A stretch of 32,622 bases of DNA from Phoronis australis. Lineage: Eukaryota; Phoronida; Phoronidae. Location: NCBI GenBank assembly GCA_002633005.1, contig NMRA01000036.1, forward strand, positions 986,488 through 1,019,109. Direction: 5' to 3'. The notes beneath the pieces were generated by a model. The model made no database searches, was not told the DNA's origin, and worked only from the letters and a program-made list of their open reading frames with translations. The position numbers were made by a program, and so were the translations under genes. This document shows, one piece after another, positions 32,190 to 32,622 of this stretch (position 1 is the stretch's first letter; each line of letters starts with the position of its first letter).

Positions 32190-32622
32190 ACATAGGCGGA
32201 TTTAGGGGGGGGCCCAGGGGGCCCGGGCCCCCCCCCCCCCTTGGCTGCCGCAAAAAAAATAAAACAGCCCGAGCGTAGGGAAATGGTGAGTTTATTAATT
32301 AACCCTGCGATATCCAAGACGACCGGCAGTGGCGCTGCGCACTACGACTCCGTTTCCGTCGTCTGCTCCACTGTGCAATGAAGAAAATTTACTTCATTTT
32401 TTAAAGAAAATGGAACCTGAGTGACGATGAAAAAACAGAAGATGCTGGTAAGATGTGAATTTTAATCGAAGCCTTAGTGAATCACTCAGAAACTCGCAAT
32501 ACTCTCTTTGTCAAACCTTATCTTAAGACGATTTCCAAAGCAATCCCGTCATTATTGCCAACATGAAAAACGGATTTGGTCTTTTGGGCATTTGAAGACT
32601 ATTTTAAATACGACAAATTTGT
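32190..32622. mobile_element. Probable hAT-like DNA transposon terminus, running off the window
   Basis: CATAGGCGGATTTAGG followed by a G-run, GGGCCCGGGCCC and a C-run of about a dozen resembles the terminal sequences of hAT-type elements in many marine invertebrates, which often begin CA-GGCGGAT and run into GGGGCCC. The other end is outside the window, so no inverted repeat or 8-bp duplication can be checked. No transposase is visible in the 430 bases present. It could instead be another repeat with a GC-rich border. Confidence 0.4.

Overview
The window is AT-rich animal DNA. It has split genes with short exons, long introns full of repeats, GT-AG splice sites and DNA transposons. Its one recognisable host gene lies on the minus strand: the orthologue of TSC2 (tuberin), the GTPase-activating subunit of the TSC complex that restrains Rheb and mTORC1. 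Twelve internal exons form an unbroken reading chain of 724 codons (729 with an alternative donor), with matching phases at every junction. By recall of the human protein they cover roughly residues 735 to 1545: the tuberin domain, the variable regulatory linker and the first residues of the RapGAP domain. The 5' exons lie to the right of the window and the rest of the GAP domain to the left. The protein is clearly diverged from vertebrates, so a bilaterian invertebrate is likely. A marine deuterostome such as a hemichordate is my guess, but the sequence alone does not settle it.

Transcription order runs from high to low coordinates. Exons 1-4 (30519 down to 23785) and exon 5 (20229-20111) carry the tuberin domain, ending in an Akt-type serine motif. 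Exons 6-11 (18372 down to 5087) carry the linker, with conserved blocks in exons 6, 7 and 9. Exon 12 (3663-3119) carries the phosphorylation-rich segment and enters the GAP domain. Exon numbers are local to this window.

The introns hold the unusual material. Four copies of one repeat family (1-655, 1471-2465, 7393-8702, 13799-15845) all lie in the same orientation, antisense to TSC2. Each is an array of diverged monomers about 145 bp long. Every monomer centres on a box like CCACTAGGKGGCRC, which matches the bilaterian CTCF core consensus. Monomers of three types follow each other, giving a higher-order unit of about 445 bp. The array is flanked by a 5' hairpin, short subterminal inverted repeats and a 3' hairpin, which recalls non-autonomous Helentron/HINE elements. 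One copy ends in a perfect 85-bp palindrome. A diverged sister family lies at 11025-11841, with relics near 21018, 27975 and 29575.

Other mobile elements are a decayed 1.56-kb Tc1/mariner element (21692-23248), a possible 1.6-kb THAP-domain transposon with inverted termini (5364-6963), and a probable hAT-like terminus running off the right edge. A 43-bp minisatellite (seven copies) sits in the only intron that appears to use a GC donor.
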